Assembly: GCA_030613745.1 (NCBI GenBank)
Contig: JAUWLK010000025.1
Span: 1-17,122, forward strand
From: Flavobacteriaceae bacterium
Lineage (GTDB): Bacteria > Bacteroidota > Bacteroidia > Flavobacteriales > Flavobacteriaceae
Direction of reading: 5' to 3'
Length of the DNA: 17,122 bases
The notes below the pieces were generated by a model. It was not told where the DNA came from. It was given only the letters and a program-made list of their open reading frames with translations, and did not search any database. The position numbers were made by a program, and so were the translations under genes. Below are positions 1-7,305 of this stretch, piece by piece (positions within the stretch are counted from its first letter, which is position 1; every line of letters starts with the position of its first letter).

Positions 1-10
1 AAAGAATAAC

Positions 11-30
11 TAAACTAAATTAAACTAAAT
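11..30. repeat. Two tandem 10-bp copies upstream of nosZ
   Basis: The decamer TAAACTAAAT occurs twice back to back and ends one base before the nosZ start codon. It makes the 5' leader almost pure A/T, which is the usual form of a Bacteroidota translation-initiation region without a Shine-Dalgarno sequence. The repeat may be incidental. The promoter of nosZ lies outside the window. Confidence 0.5.
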
Positions 31-31
31 T

Positions 32-2011
32 ATGAAAACAATGATTAAATCAATTATTGCCATTCTTACCTTATCAGTTGTGATGATAAGTTGTGTTGAT
101 ACAAATCAAAAATCAACTAAAAAAGGCGCCTTAAGTAGCAAAGCAGCTGAGAGAGTTTATGTAGCACCGGGAGAGCATGATGAATTTTATGCCTTTGTTT
201 CTGGTGGATTTAGTGGACAGCTAGCTGTATATGGTTTGCCTTCTGGTAGATTGTTTAAAGTTATTCCGGTTTTTTCTGTAGATGCTGAAAAAGCTTATGG
301 TTTTAATGAAGAAACAAAACCTATGTTAAACACTTCTCATGGATTTATTCCTTGGGATGATTCTCACCACCCTGACATTTCACAAACGGCTGGAGAGTTA
401 GATGGTAGATGGGTATTTATCAATGGAAATAATACACCTCGAATTGCAAAAATTGATTTAACTACTTTTGAAACTACTGAAATTATTGAAGTACCAAATT
501 CTGCAGGTAATCACAGTTCATCATTTGTAACTGAAAATACGGAATATGTTGTAGCTGGAACTCGTTTTTCTGTACCATTTCCTCAAAGAGATATGCCAAT
601 TGATGAGTATAAAGGAAATTTTAAAGGTGCTTTAACATTTATTTCTGTTGACCCTGAAGATGGTGGTATGGATATAAAATTTCAATTAATGATGCCTGGA
701 TTTGATTATGATTTATCACATCCTGGTAGAGGTAAATCTCATGGATGGTTTTTCTTTACAACATATAATACAGAAGAAGCTAATTCATTATTAGAGGTTA
801 ATGCATCTCAAAATGATAAAGATTTTATTGCTGCAATCAATTGGAAAAAAATTGAAGAATATGTAAATAATGGAGGTGGTGAAAAAGTTCCTACAAGATA
901 TGCACATAATGTATATGATGAACATACACATAGTGCAACTTCTACTATTAAAAAAGAAGTTTTAATTGTTAATCCTTCAGATGTTCCTGGAGCAATTTAT
1001 TTTATGCCAACACCTAAATCTCCACACGGTTGTGATGTTGATCCAAGTGGTGAATACATTGTTGGTAGTGGTAAATTAGCTGCAGAGTTGACAATTCATT
1101 CATTTAGTAAAATGTTGAAAGCTATTGAAGAGAAAAAATTTGATGGTGATGCTTATGGTATTCCAATTTTACAATACGAAGCAACTTTAGCAGGGTCTGT
1201 TAAACAACCAGGATTAGGTCCATTGCATACAGAATTTGATGGAAAAGGAAATGCCTATACTACTTTCTTTATTTCGTCTGAAGTTGTAAAATGGAAATTA
1301 GGTACTTGGGAAGTTATTGATAGAAAACCTACGTATTATTCTGTTGGTCACTTAATGATACCTGGTGGAAATTCAAGAAAACCATTTGGTAAATATGTAT
1401 TAGCAATGAATAAAATTACAAAAGATCGTTATTTACCAACTGGCCCTGAAGTAACACAATCAGCTCAGTTATATGATATTACTGGAGAGAAAATGGAGCT
1501 TTTATTAGATTTCCCTACAATAGGCGAGCCGCATTATGCAGCTGGTATACCTGCTGAGATAATAGCAAAAAACTCAAAAAAAATCTATAAGTTAGAAGAT
1601 AATAAACATCCATATGCTGTTAAAACCGAGGCAGAAGCTAAAGTTGTAAGAAATGGAAATGAAGTTCATATTTATTTGACCATGATTCGTTCACATTTTG
1701 CACCTGATAATATTGAAGGTATACAAGTGGGAGATAAGGTTTATTTCCACGTAACAAACCTAGAGCAAGATTATGATGTACCTCATGGTGTTTCAATGAT
1801 TGGTGCGCAAACATCAGAGCTGTTAATTATGCCTGGACAAACAGAAACATTTATTTGGTATCCAAAACAAGTGGGAGTATGGCCATTTTATTGTACAGAT
1901 TTTTGTTCTGCATTACATCAAGAAATGCAAGGTTACATAAGAGTATCACCTAAAGGATCAAGTGTTCCGATTAAATTTACTTTAGACGGAGATGCAGTTG
2001 ATGTTGAATAA
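32..2011 (+). CDS. nosZ: Nitrous oxide reductase, clade II, lipoprotein type
   Basis: Periplasmic copper enzyme that reduces N2O to N2, the last step of denitrification. Of 659 residues, 1-20 form a Sec signal ending in the lipobox MIS-C, so Cys21 is probably lipidated; there is no Tat twin-arginine motif, as expected for clade II. The seven-bladed propeller shows the histidine motifs that build the CuZ centre: DDSHH (H112/H113), GNHSS (H161), SHPGRGKSH (H230/H237), SPHGCD (H332), GPLHTEFD (H399), SVGH (H440) and GEPHYA (H501). The C-terminal cupredoxin domain carries the CuA ligands H585, C621, C625, H629 and M632 in CTDFCSALHQEM. The position equivalent to the Trp whose backbone binds CuA in Pseudomonas NosZ is Asp623, which I recall as common in clade II. 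The protein looks full length and intact. It is followed by a strong terminator, so it may be transcribed largely on its own. Confidence 0.97.
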   Translation: MKTMIKSIIAILTLSVVMISCVDTNQKSTKKGALSSKAAERVYVAPGEHDEFYAFVSGGFSGQLAVYGLPSGRLFKVIPVFSVDAEKAYGFNEETKPMLNTSHGFIPWDDSHHPDISQTAGELDGRWVFINGNNTPRIAKIDLTTFETTEIIEVPNSAGNHSSSFVTENTEYVVAGTRFSVPFPQRDMPIDEYKGNFKGALTFISVDPEDGGMDIKFQLMMPGFDYDLSHPGRGKSHGWFFFTTYNTEEANSLLEVNASQNDKDFIAAINWKKIEEYVNNGGGEKVPTRYAHNVYDEHTHSATSTIKKEVLIVNPSDVPGAIYFMPTPKSPHGCDVDPSGEYIVGSGKLAAELTIHSFSKMLKAIEEKKFDGDAYGIPILQYEATLAGSVKQPGLGPLHTEFDGKGNAYTTFFISSEVVKWKLGTWEVIDRKPTYYSVGHLMIPGGNSRKPFGKYVLAMNKITKDRYLPTGPEVTQSAQLYDITGEKMELLLDFPTIGEPHYAAGIPAEIIAKNSKKIYKLEDNKHPYAVKTEAEAKVVRNGNEVHIYLTMIRSHFAPDNIEGIQVGDKVYFHVTNLEQDYDVPHGVSMIGAQTSELLIMPGQTETFIWYPKQVGVWPFYCTDFCSALHQEMQGYIRVSPKGSSVPIKFTLDGDAVDVE

Positions 2012-2041
2012 ATATAAAGGTTAAGTTTAGTATTTATTTTT

Positions 2042-2080
2042 AAATGGACAGAATACCGAAAGGTGATCTGTCCGTTTTTT
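2042..2080 (+). terminator. Strong intrinsic terminator after nosZ
   Basis: GGACAG (2046-2051) pairs with CTGTCC (2068-2073). The stem continues inward through A-U, U-G and A-U pairs with one A/A mismatch, then CC/GG closing a GAAA (GNRA) tetraloop at 2058-2061. A six-T run follows (2075-2080), and the upstream AAA (2042-2044) can pair with the first Ts. This is a textbook rho-independent terminator. It would end or attenuate nosZ transcripts before the accessory genes. Confidence 0.85.
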
Positions 2081-2136
2081 CGTAAATCTATAAAATGAAT
2101 CTTTCTTGTTGTTTTCATAGGATATATTAATTAAAA

Positions 2137-2733
2137 ATGAAAAAAATGAAAAAATCGAAATTATTAATGATAGTGGGATCTCTATTGTTACTTGGACTTT
2201 TTGTATTTCCATTATGGAATATTACATTGGAAGCACCACAATATCCAATTCCTTTAGGAATGGATATACACATAAACAAATTTACCGATACCCATGAATT
2301 TGATATAAAAAATATCAATTTAATGAATCATTATGTTGGGATGAAATACATTCCGGAATCTATTCCAGAATTCAAAATATTTCCGATTGTTATTGGAATT
2401 ATGATTGTATTAGGAGTAATAATTGGATTTTTTGGAAAGTATAAATTATATATAGGATGGTTTATTTTAATGAGTATTTTAGGTATTGTTGGTATGTATG
2501 ATTTTTATTTGTGGGAATACGATTATGGTCATAATTTAGATCCTAAAGCGATAATGAATTTTAAAAACCCTGATGGCTCTGTAATGGGTTTTCAACCTCC
2601 ATTATTTGGAACAAAATATATTCTAAATTTTACTGCACATTCATACCCTAGAACAGGAGCTTATTTTATGTTTATTGGAATGGTTTTAACTTTTATTGCC
2701 TTTTTTATAGGTAAAAAAGAAGCTAAAAATTAA
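2137..2733 (+). CDS. Four-helix membrane protein of clade II nos loci (NosB-like)
   Basis: A 198-residue integral membrane protein with predicted helices near residues 9-27, 81-100, 103-126 and 173-192. Two hydrophilic stretches (about 28-80 and 127-172) probably face one side of the membrane. The first begins with the motif NITLEAPQYP and contains NHYVGM (H65, M69); the second contains TAHSYP (H168). These His/Met residues could bind metal, but that is inference. Clade II nos clusters commonly carry a membrane protein gene of unknown function, nosB, directly after nosZ. Position and topology fit that assignment, which I have not been able to verify by alignment. The gene follows the nosZ terminator and precedes nosL by 95 bases. 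Confidence 0.8.
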   Translation: MKKMKKSKLLMIVGSLLLLGLFVFPLWNITLEAPQYPIPLGMDIHINKFTDTHEFDIKNINLMNHYVGMKYIPESIPEFKIFPIVIGIMIVLGVIIGFFGKYKLYIGWFILMSILGIVGMYDFYLWEYDYGHNLDPKAIMNFKNPDGSVMGFQPPLFGTKYILNFTAHSYPRTGAYFMFIGMVLTFIAFFIGKKEAKN

Positions 2734-2800
2734 ATTAAATTAAGAATTATTTTTAAAACATATTGTACATAATTGTAAATAAATTATGCTCAAATTATAC

Positions 2801-2808
2801 TATATTTG
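2801..2808 (+). promoter_or_regulatory. Candidate Bacteroidota -7 promoter element before nosL
   Basis: TATATTTG matches the Bacteroidota sigma-factor -7 consensus TAnnTTTG. It lies 20 bases upstream of the nosL start codon at 2829, in the gap after the NosB-like gene. A -33 TTG is present at 2773-2775, but the 25-base spacing is longer than usual. If the element is used, nosLDFY would have their own transcript. It also argues against a nosL start further upstream. Confidence 0.4.
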
Positions 2809-2828
2809 AAAACACTAACTATAATAAA

Positions 2829-3269
2829 ATGAAAAAAGTACTACTAACTATTTTCACTACAATTTTGTTGATATCTACATCATGTAATGTTGAGCCTGAA
2901 AAAATCAATTACGGTTCAGATGCTTGCCATTTTTGTAAAATGACTATTGTTGATGTACAACATGCAGCTCAGTATGTAACTAAAAAAGGCAAGCAATTTA
3001 AATTTGATGCTATTGAGTGTATGTTAAATGATTTGTCAGATTATGGAACTAATGATATTGAGATATTGTTAGTATCTGATTATGGAAATCCTGGTGTGAC
3101 AACTGATGCTGAATCAGCAACATATTTGATTAGTGAAGAAATAAAAAGTCCAATGGGAGCATATTTATCAGCTTTTTCAAGTAAAGAAACAGCTAAAAAA
3201 ACACTTCAAAAAAATGGAGGAAAACTTTATACTTGGGCTGCTATCAAAGAAAAATATTCTGTAAAATAA
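2829..3269 (+). CDS. nosL: NosL copper chaperone lipoprotein
   Basis: Outer- or inner-membrane-anchored Cu(I) chaperone that supplies copper for NosZ maturation. From the ATG at 2829 the protein has 146 residues: a Lys-Lys start, a hydrophobic segment (4-15) and the lipobox ISTS-C with lipidated Cys19. The mature domain begins with the family motif CHFCKM (Cys33, Cys36, Met38). It continues with the conserved stretch around KGKQFKFDAIECM and ends in a typical PMGAYLSAF region. The frame is open further upstream to 2763, but that extension would place about 22 charged and polar residues before the signal peptide, so 2829 is the better start. The stop is separated from the nosD start by one base, implying translational coupling. 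Confidence 0.95.
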   Translation: MKKVLLTIFTTILLISTSCNVEPEKINYGSDACHFCKMTIVDVQHAAQYVTKKGKQFKFDAIECMLNDLSDYGTNDIEILLVSDYGNPGVTTDAESATYLISEEIKSPMGAYLSAFSSKETAKKTLQKNGGKLYTWAAIKEKYSVK

Positions 3270-3270
3270 A

Positions 3271-4518
3271 ATGCGAATTTTTTATTATTTCATTATTCTT
3301 AATTTTTGTACAGCATCAATATTTGCAAAGCAAATTGAAGTTTGTTCAACTTGTGAAATCAAAACCATTAAAGAAGCAATATTGATTGCTGAAAATGGTG
3401 ATGTAATATTTATAAAAAGTGGAATATATAAAGAACATGGAGTTATTTTAATAGATAAATCGATTAAAATTATAGGTATTGGCAATCCTGTTATTGATGG
3501 TGAAAATAAAGAAACAATATTAAAAATAAAAGCTGATAATTTTTCTATAGAAGGCTTAACTATAATCAATGTTGGGCAAAGTTATACCAAAGATTTTGCA
3601 GCAATATTGGTCTCAAAATCAAATCATTTTACCATTAAAAATAATATTATAAAAAAAGCTTTTTTTGGTATATTAATTGAAAAATCACATTTTGGTACTG
3701 TTGAAAATAATGATATAAGTAGTAATGCTAAAGATCAAGCTAGTTCAGGTAATGGAATTCATTTATGGCACTCTTCTAATATGATAATTAAAAATAATAC
3801 ATTGCATGGATTACGTGATGGAATTTATTTTGAATTTGTAAAAAAAAGTAAAATTTTTAATAATTATAGTTTTGATAATTTGCGCTATGGTTTGCATTTT
3901 ATGTTTTCAAATAACAATGAGTATTTTGATAATATTTTTACTAAAAATGGCGCAGGTGTAGCGGTTATGTTTTCAAAATTTATTAAAATGCATCATAATA
4001 AGTTTATTGAAAATTGGGGCTCAGCATCTTATGGATTATTGTTAAAAGAGATTTATGATGCTGATATTGAAAATAATACTTTTGAACAAAACACTATAGG
4101 TTTAAATGTTGAAGGTTCAACACGAATTAATTATAAAAAAAACACCTTTTTAAGAAATGGTTGGGCTGTAAAGATTGTTGGAGCTTGTTATGAAAATGAT
4201 TTTTCTCAAAACAATTTTTTACACAATGCTTTAGATTTATCTTATAACAGTAAAATAAATACAAATAAATTTGATAATAATTACTGGAGTGATTATACAG
4301 GTTATGATTTAGATAAAAATGGCATAGGAGATGTGCCTTATCGTCCAGTTAAATTATTTTCATATATAGTGCATAATACCCCTGAAACTATTATTTTATT
4401 AAGAAGTTTGTTTGTAGATATTATCAATTTTTCAGAAAAAGTATCACCGGTTTTCACACCTGATAATTTGGTTGATAACAACCCATTAATGCATAGATTT
4501 AATGATACAAATAATTAA
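3271..4518 (+). CDS. nosD: NosD periplasmic right-handed beta-helix protein
   Basis: A 415-residue exported protein that works with NosF and NosY in assembling the copper centres of NosZ; family studies indicate that NosD docks on the NosFY transporter and receives copper from NosL. Residues 1-19 look like a Sec signal peptide. Residues about 30-310 are a parallel beta-helix of repeated Asn-rich rungs (for example IKNNIIKKAFFGILIEKS and similar coils). The C-terminal signature NNYWSDYTGYDLDKNGIGDVPYRP starts near residue 287 when aligned by eye and is characteristic of NosD. The last 17 bases overlap the start of nosF in another frame. The base composition is notably AT-rich with long A/T runs. 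Confidence 0.95.
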   Translation: MRIFYYFIILNFCTASIFAKQIEVCSTCEIKTIKEAILIAENGDVIFIKSGIYKEHGVILIDKSIKIIGIGNPVIDGENKETILKIKADNFSIEGLTIINVGQSYTKDFAAILVSKSNHFTIKNNIIKKAFFGILIEKSHFGTVENNDISSNAKDQASSGNGIHLWHSSNMIIKNNTLHGLRDGIYFEFVKKSKIFNNYSFDNLRYGLHFMFSNNNEYFDNIFTKNGAGVAVMFSKFIKMHHNKFIENWGSASYGLLLKEIYDADIENNTFEQNTIGLNVEGSTRINYKKNTFLRNGWAVKIVGACYENDFSQNNFLHNALDLSYNSKINTNKFDNNYWSDYTGYDLDKNGIGDVPYRPVKLFSYIVHNTPETIILLRSLFVDIINFSEKVSPVFTPDNLVDNNPLMHRFNDTNN

Positions 4519-5209
4519 ATTATATAAAAAATTCGGTAAATTAACTGTTTTAGACGGATTGGATCTAGAAATTAAAACCGGTGGAATTTTTGCTATTCTA
4601 GGACCAAATGGATCTGGAAAAACCACTCTAATTAAAAGTATATTGGGAATGGTAATTCCCAACTCGGGAGAAATCAACATTGATAATAAAACTGTTTTAA
4701 AAAAATGGGAATATCGTAATCAAATTAATTATTTACCTCAAATTGCAAACTTTCCAGCCAACCTTACTGTTAATGAGTTAATTTCAATGGTAAAAAATTT
4801 ACGACCTAAAAAAGCTAATGATACAGATTTGATTAATCTATTTGGATTAGAATCTTTTTTAGATAAAAAATTGGGTAATTTATCAGGAGGTACCAAGCAA
4901 AAAGTGAATATAGTTTTAACATTTATGTTTGATAGTGATCTGATTATTTTAGATGAACCAACTACAGGATTAGATCCTATCTCTTTAATTAATTTAAAAG
5001 AAATTATTCAAAAAGAAAAAGAAAAAGGAAAAACCATTTTGATTACAACTCATATCATGAGTTTTGTTGAAGAAGTTGCTGACGAAATTGTGTTTTTATT
5101 GGATGGTGAAATTTATTTTAAAGGGGATATTGAAAATTTAAAAATACAAACTAATCAAACAGATTTAGAACATGCTATTGCTCATTTAATGTTAAAAGAA
5201 AATGTTTAA
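4502..5209 (+). CDS. nosF: NosF ABC transporter ATPase
   Basis: Cytoplasmic ATPase of the NosDFY complex, 235 residues. All ABC motifs are present: Walker A GPNGSGKT (34-41), Q-loop Gln80, signature LSGGTKQK (127-134), Walker B LIILDEP (147-153) followed by the D-loop TTGLDP, and the switch His184 in TTH. The enzyme therefore looks catalytically competent. It overlaps nosD by 17 bases upstream and nosY by 8 bases downstream, so the three are translationally coupled. Assignment to NosF rather than a generic ABC protein rests on this gene order. Confidence 0.95.
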   Translation: MIQIIKLYKKFGKLTVLDGLDLEIKTGGIFAILGPNGSGKTTLIKSILGMVIPNSGEINIDNKTVLKKWEYRNQINYLPQIANFPANLTVNELISMVKNLRPKKANDTDLINLFGLESFLDKKLGNLSGGTKQKVNIVLTFMFDSDLIILDEPTTGLDPISLINLKEIIQKEKEKGKTILITTHIMSFVEEVADEIVFLLDGEIYFKGDIENLKIQTNQTDLEHAIAHLMLKENV

Positions 5210-5984
5210 AATATTAAAATATAGTTTTTTTGATTTAATGCGTAGTCGATGGAGTTACGTGTATTTTATCTTTTATTTGGCTCTAGGATTTGTGTTGTTA
5301 TTTTTAAATAATGATGTAAACAAAGCAATAATTACTCTCTTGAACATCATTATTGTATTAACGCCATTAATTGGAACCATATTTGGAGTAATGTATTATT
5401 ATAATTCCAAAGAATTTACAGAACTTTTATTGGCACAACCCATCAAACGGAGTAAAATATTTATGGGGCAGTATCTTGGAATAGCAATTTCACTTACTCT
5501 TAGTTTAGTACTGGGTTTAGGCATCCCTTTTTTAATGTACGGCTTGTTTAAATCGACTGCAATATTTGATTTTGGATTATTATTAGTGGTAGGTTCATTT
5601 TTGAATTTTATTTTTGTTGCCCTAGCTTTTAATATTGCTTTAAGCAATGATAATAAAATTAAAGGATTTGGTTATGCTATTTTAATGTGGTTGTTTTTAG
5701 CGGTAATTTATGATGGTTTATTTTTAATTTCGCTTGTAGTGTTTAATGAATATCCTTTAGATAAAGTTTCATTACTTGCTACAATGTTTAACCCAATTGA
5801 TTTATCACGTATATTAATTTTATTAAAATTAGATATTTCTGCTTTGTTAGGATATACAGGAGCAGTTTTTAAAAAGTTTTTTGGAACTAATTTTGGATTG
5901 TTTATTTCATTATTTGTAATGATTTTGTGGGTAGTATTACCTGTTTGGAGAATCAATAGGAAATTACGAAAAAAAGATTTTTAA
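5202..5984 (+). CDS. nosY: NosY membrane permease of the NosDFY complex
   Basis: A 260-residue ABC-2-type membrane subunit paired with NosF. Predicted helices lie near residues 18-35, 42-66, 91-114, 122-146, 153-178 and 230-250. A cytoplasmic loop between helices 2 and 3 (about 68-90, containing FTELLLAQPIKRSKIFMGQYL) is typical of the coupling region that contacts the ATPase. The C-terminus is basic (RINRKLRKKDF), consistent with a cytoplasmic end. It is the last gene of the nos operon here. Bases 5252-5402 (codons 17-67, helices 1 and 2) recur almost identically at the right end of the window. Confidence 0.94.
   Translation: MFKILKYSFFDLMRSRWSYVYFIFYLALGFVLLFLNNDVNKAIITLLNIIIVLTPLIGTIFGVMYYYNSKEFTELLLAQPIKRSKIFMGQYLGIAISLTLSLVLGLGIPFLMYGLFKSTAIFDFGLLLVVGSFLNFIFVALAFNIALSNDNKIKGFGYAILMWLFLAVIYDGLFLISLVVFNEYPLDKVSLLATMFNPIDLSRILILLKLDISALLGYTGAVFKKFFGTNFGLFISLFVMILWVVLPVWRINRKLRKKDF
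5252..5402 (+). repeat. Left copy of a 151-bp direct repeat inside nosY
   Basis: This segment matches 16972-17122 base for base except at 5283 (C) versus 17003 (T). Both copies lie on the + strand, 11,720 bases apart. The difference changes CTA to TTA, both leucine (residue 28). The right copy runs to the window edge, so the true repeat may be longer. Confidence 0.97.
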
Positions 5985-6223
5985 GCCAATTGAATTACTG
6001 CAATAGTCTGATCGTTTTTGAACAGAATACACTGATTTATAGCAAAACTAATTTGTATAATTTTACAACGTTGGGAATGAAATTGATTTGAATTCAGGTT
6101 ATTCATATGAATTGAATTGTCATTTATCCTCAAAAAAACTATCTTTATTGGCCTTAAAAAAAGAAGTTCAACAAATAAGAAATGCGCATAATTTGCTGAT
6201 TAAATATTGCGTATACAAAATAA
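5985..6223. other. Spacer between nosY and meaB, no convincing gene
   Basis: A 239-base non-coding stretch between two same-strand genes. It holds a 12-bp perfect palindrome ATTCATATGAAT (6101-6112), a TTGAT half-site at 6083-6087, and weak A/T-rich promoter-like sequence around 6047-6066. One + frame is free of stops for about 60 codons and ends just inside meaB, but it has no ATG and a low-complexity Lys/Leu/Asn-rich product, so I do not call it a gene. No strong terminator for the nos operon is visible. The meaB promoter probably lies here. Confidence 0.5.
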
Positions 6224-7240
6224 ATGAAAAAATTTAAACCAAAAAAAAGGTTAAAACCTGAGGAATATATCGATGGAGTTTTAAAAGGAAATCGAGTGAT
6301 TCTTTCCAGAGCAATAACGATAATTGAAAGTAACTTAGAAAGTGATAAAAAGCTTGCTAAAGAAATTATTCAAGCTGTTTTACCACGGTCAGGTAATTCG
6401 ATTAGAATCGGAATTACTGGTGTTCCAGGAGTTGGAAAGAGTACATTTATAGAAGCCTTTGGAAAGAACCTTGTAGGTAAGGGGCATAAGGTTGCAATCT
6501 TATCTATTGATCCAAGTAGCCAGCGTTCAAAGGGAAGTATTTTAGGAGATAAAACCAGAATGGAAGAATTGGCGAATTTAGAAGGAGCTTATATCAGGCC
6601 ATCGGCATCTGGAGATACTTTGGGAGGTGTTGCAAATAAAACCGGCGAAACAATGTTGCTTTGTGAAGCTGCCGGATATGATGTGGTTTTAATCGAAACG
6701 GTTGGAGTAGGTCAGTCAGAAACAGCGGTTCATGGATTGACTGATTTTTTCTTGCTTTTGATGCTGTCAGGGGCAGGTGATGAATTGCAGGGAATTAAAA
6801 AAGGAATCATGGAAATGGCCGATATGATCGTAATTAATAAAGCGGATGGTGATAATGTAAAAAAAAGTGAATTGGCAAAATTACAATATCAAAATGCCTT
6901 GCATATTTTTCCTCAATCGGAATCAGGATGGGTTCCGGTGGTTAGTACAGCTTCATCAACTAAAAATATTGGTATAGATCATGTTTGGGATAAAATTACC
7001 GACTATAAAAAACTGGTTTTAGAAAACGGTTATTTTGTCAAAAATAGAAATTATCAGCAAATACAATGGATGTATAATAATATTAATGAAGAATTAAAAC
7101 GATTATTTTATGCATCAGAGGATATCAAAGGTCATTTAAGAGTTTTTGAAAAGGAAATTGTATCCTCAAAAATATCACCTGTAAAAGCTGCACAATTATT
7201 AATTAAAGAGTTTAAAAATTCAATTTTAAAAAGCGAATAG
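6224..7240 (+). CDS. meaB: MeaB/ArgK GTPase, methylmalonyl-CoA mutase chaperone
   Basis: A 338-residue G3E-family GTPase that gates cobalamin loading onto methylmalonyl-CoA mutase and protects the enzyme from inactivation. Motifs seen: Walker A GVPGVGKST (66-74), the switch region DPSSQRSKGSILGDKTRM (96-113), the Walker B/G3 segment IETVGVGQSE (158-167) and the base-specificity motif NKAD (205-208). A C-terminal arm follows, involved in dimerisation in known homologues. Length and motifs are normal. It lies on the opposite strand from mutAB and converges on them with a 63-base gap, so client and chaperone are neighbours but not co-transcribed. It might share read-through transcription with the nos operon upstream. 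Confidence 0.95.
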   Translation: MKKFKPKKRLKPEEYIDGVLKGNRVILSRAITIIESNLESDKKLAKEIIQAVLPRSGNSIRIGITGVPGVGKSTFIEAFGKNLVGKGHKVAILSIDPSSQRSKGSILGDKTRMEELANLEGAYIRPSASGDTLGGVANKTGETMLLCEAAGYDVVLIETVGVGQSETAVHGLTDFFLLLMLSGAGDELQGIKKGIMEMADMIVINKADGDNVKKSELAKLQYQNALHIFPQSESGWVPVVSTASSTKNIGIDHVWDKITDYKKLVLENGYFVKNRNYQQIQWMYNNINEELKRLFYASEDIKGHLRVFEKEIVSSKISPVKAAQLLIKEFKNSILKSE

Positions 7241-7260
7241 CATGAAAAACCCCTACAATA

Positions 7261-7305
7261 AAAAAATTAAAGCAGAGTCTTTCCTATTCAAATAATTAAT
7301 TTTTT
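7261..7305. terminator. Possible bidirectional A/T-rich terminator between meaB and mutB
   Basis: AAAAAATTAA (7261-7270) and its exact complement TTAATTTTTT (7296-7305) could form a 10-bp stem around a 25-base loop. The right arm runs into the mutB stop codon. The stem has no G-C pair, so on its own it is weak evidence. The location between convergent genes is where such an element would be expected. Confidence 0.3.

Noticed and set aside
2763..2828. Upstream extension of nosL in the same frame from a non-ATG start at 2763
   Set aside because: It would put polar residues before a good lipoprotein signal, and it contains the TATATTTG promoter-like element; the ATG at 2829 fits the family.
6083..6096. 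FNR-like site TTGAT-N4-ATTCA upstream of meaB
   Set aside because: Only the left half fits the consensus; the right half does not, and no promoter element is positioned relative to it.
6068..6237. Stop-free frame of about 50-60 codons between nosY and meaB
   Set aside because: No ATG, low-complexity Lys/Leu/Asn-rich product, no recognisable motif and overlap with the meaB start; probably chance in AT-rich DNA.
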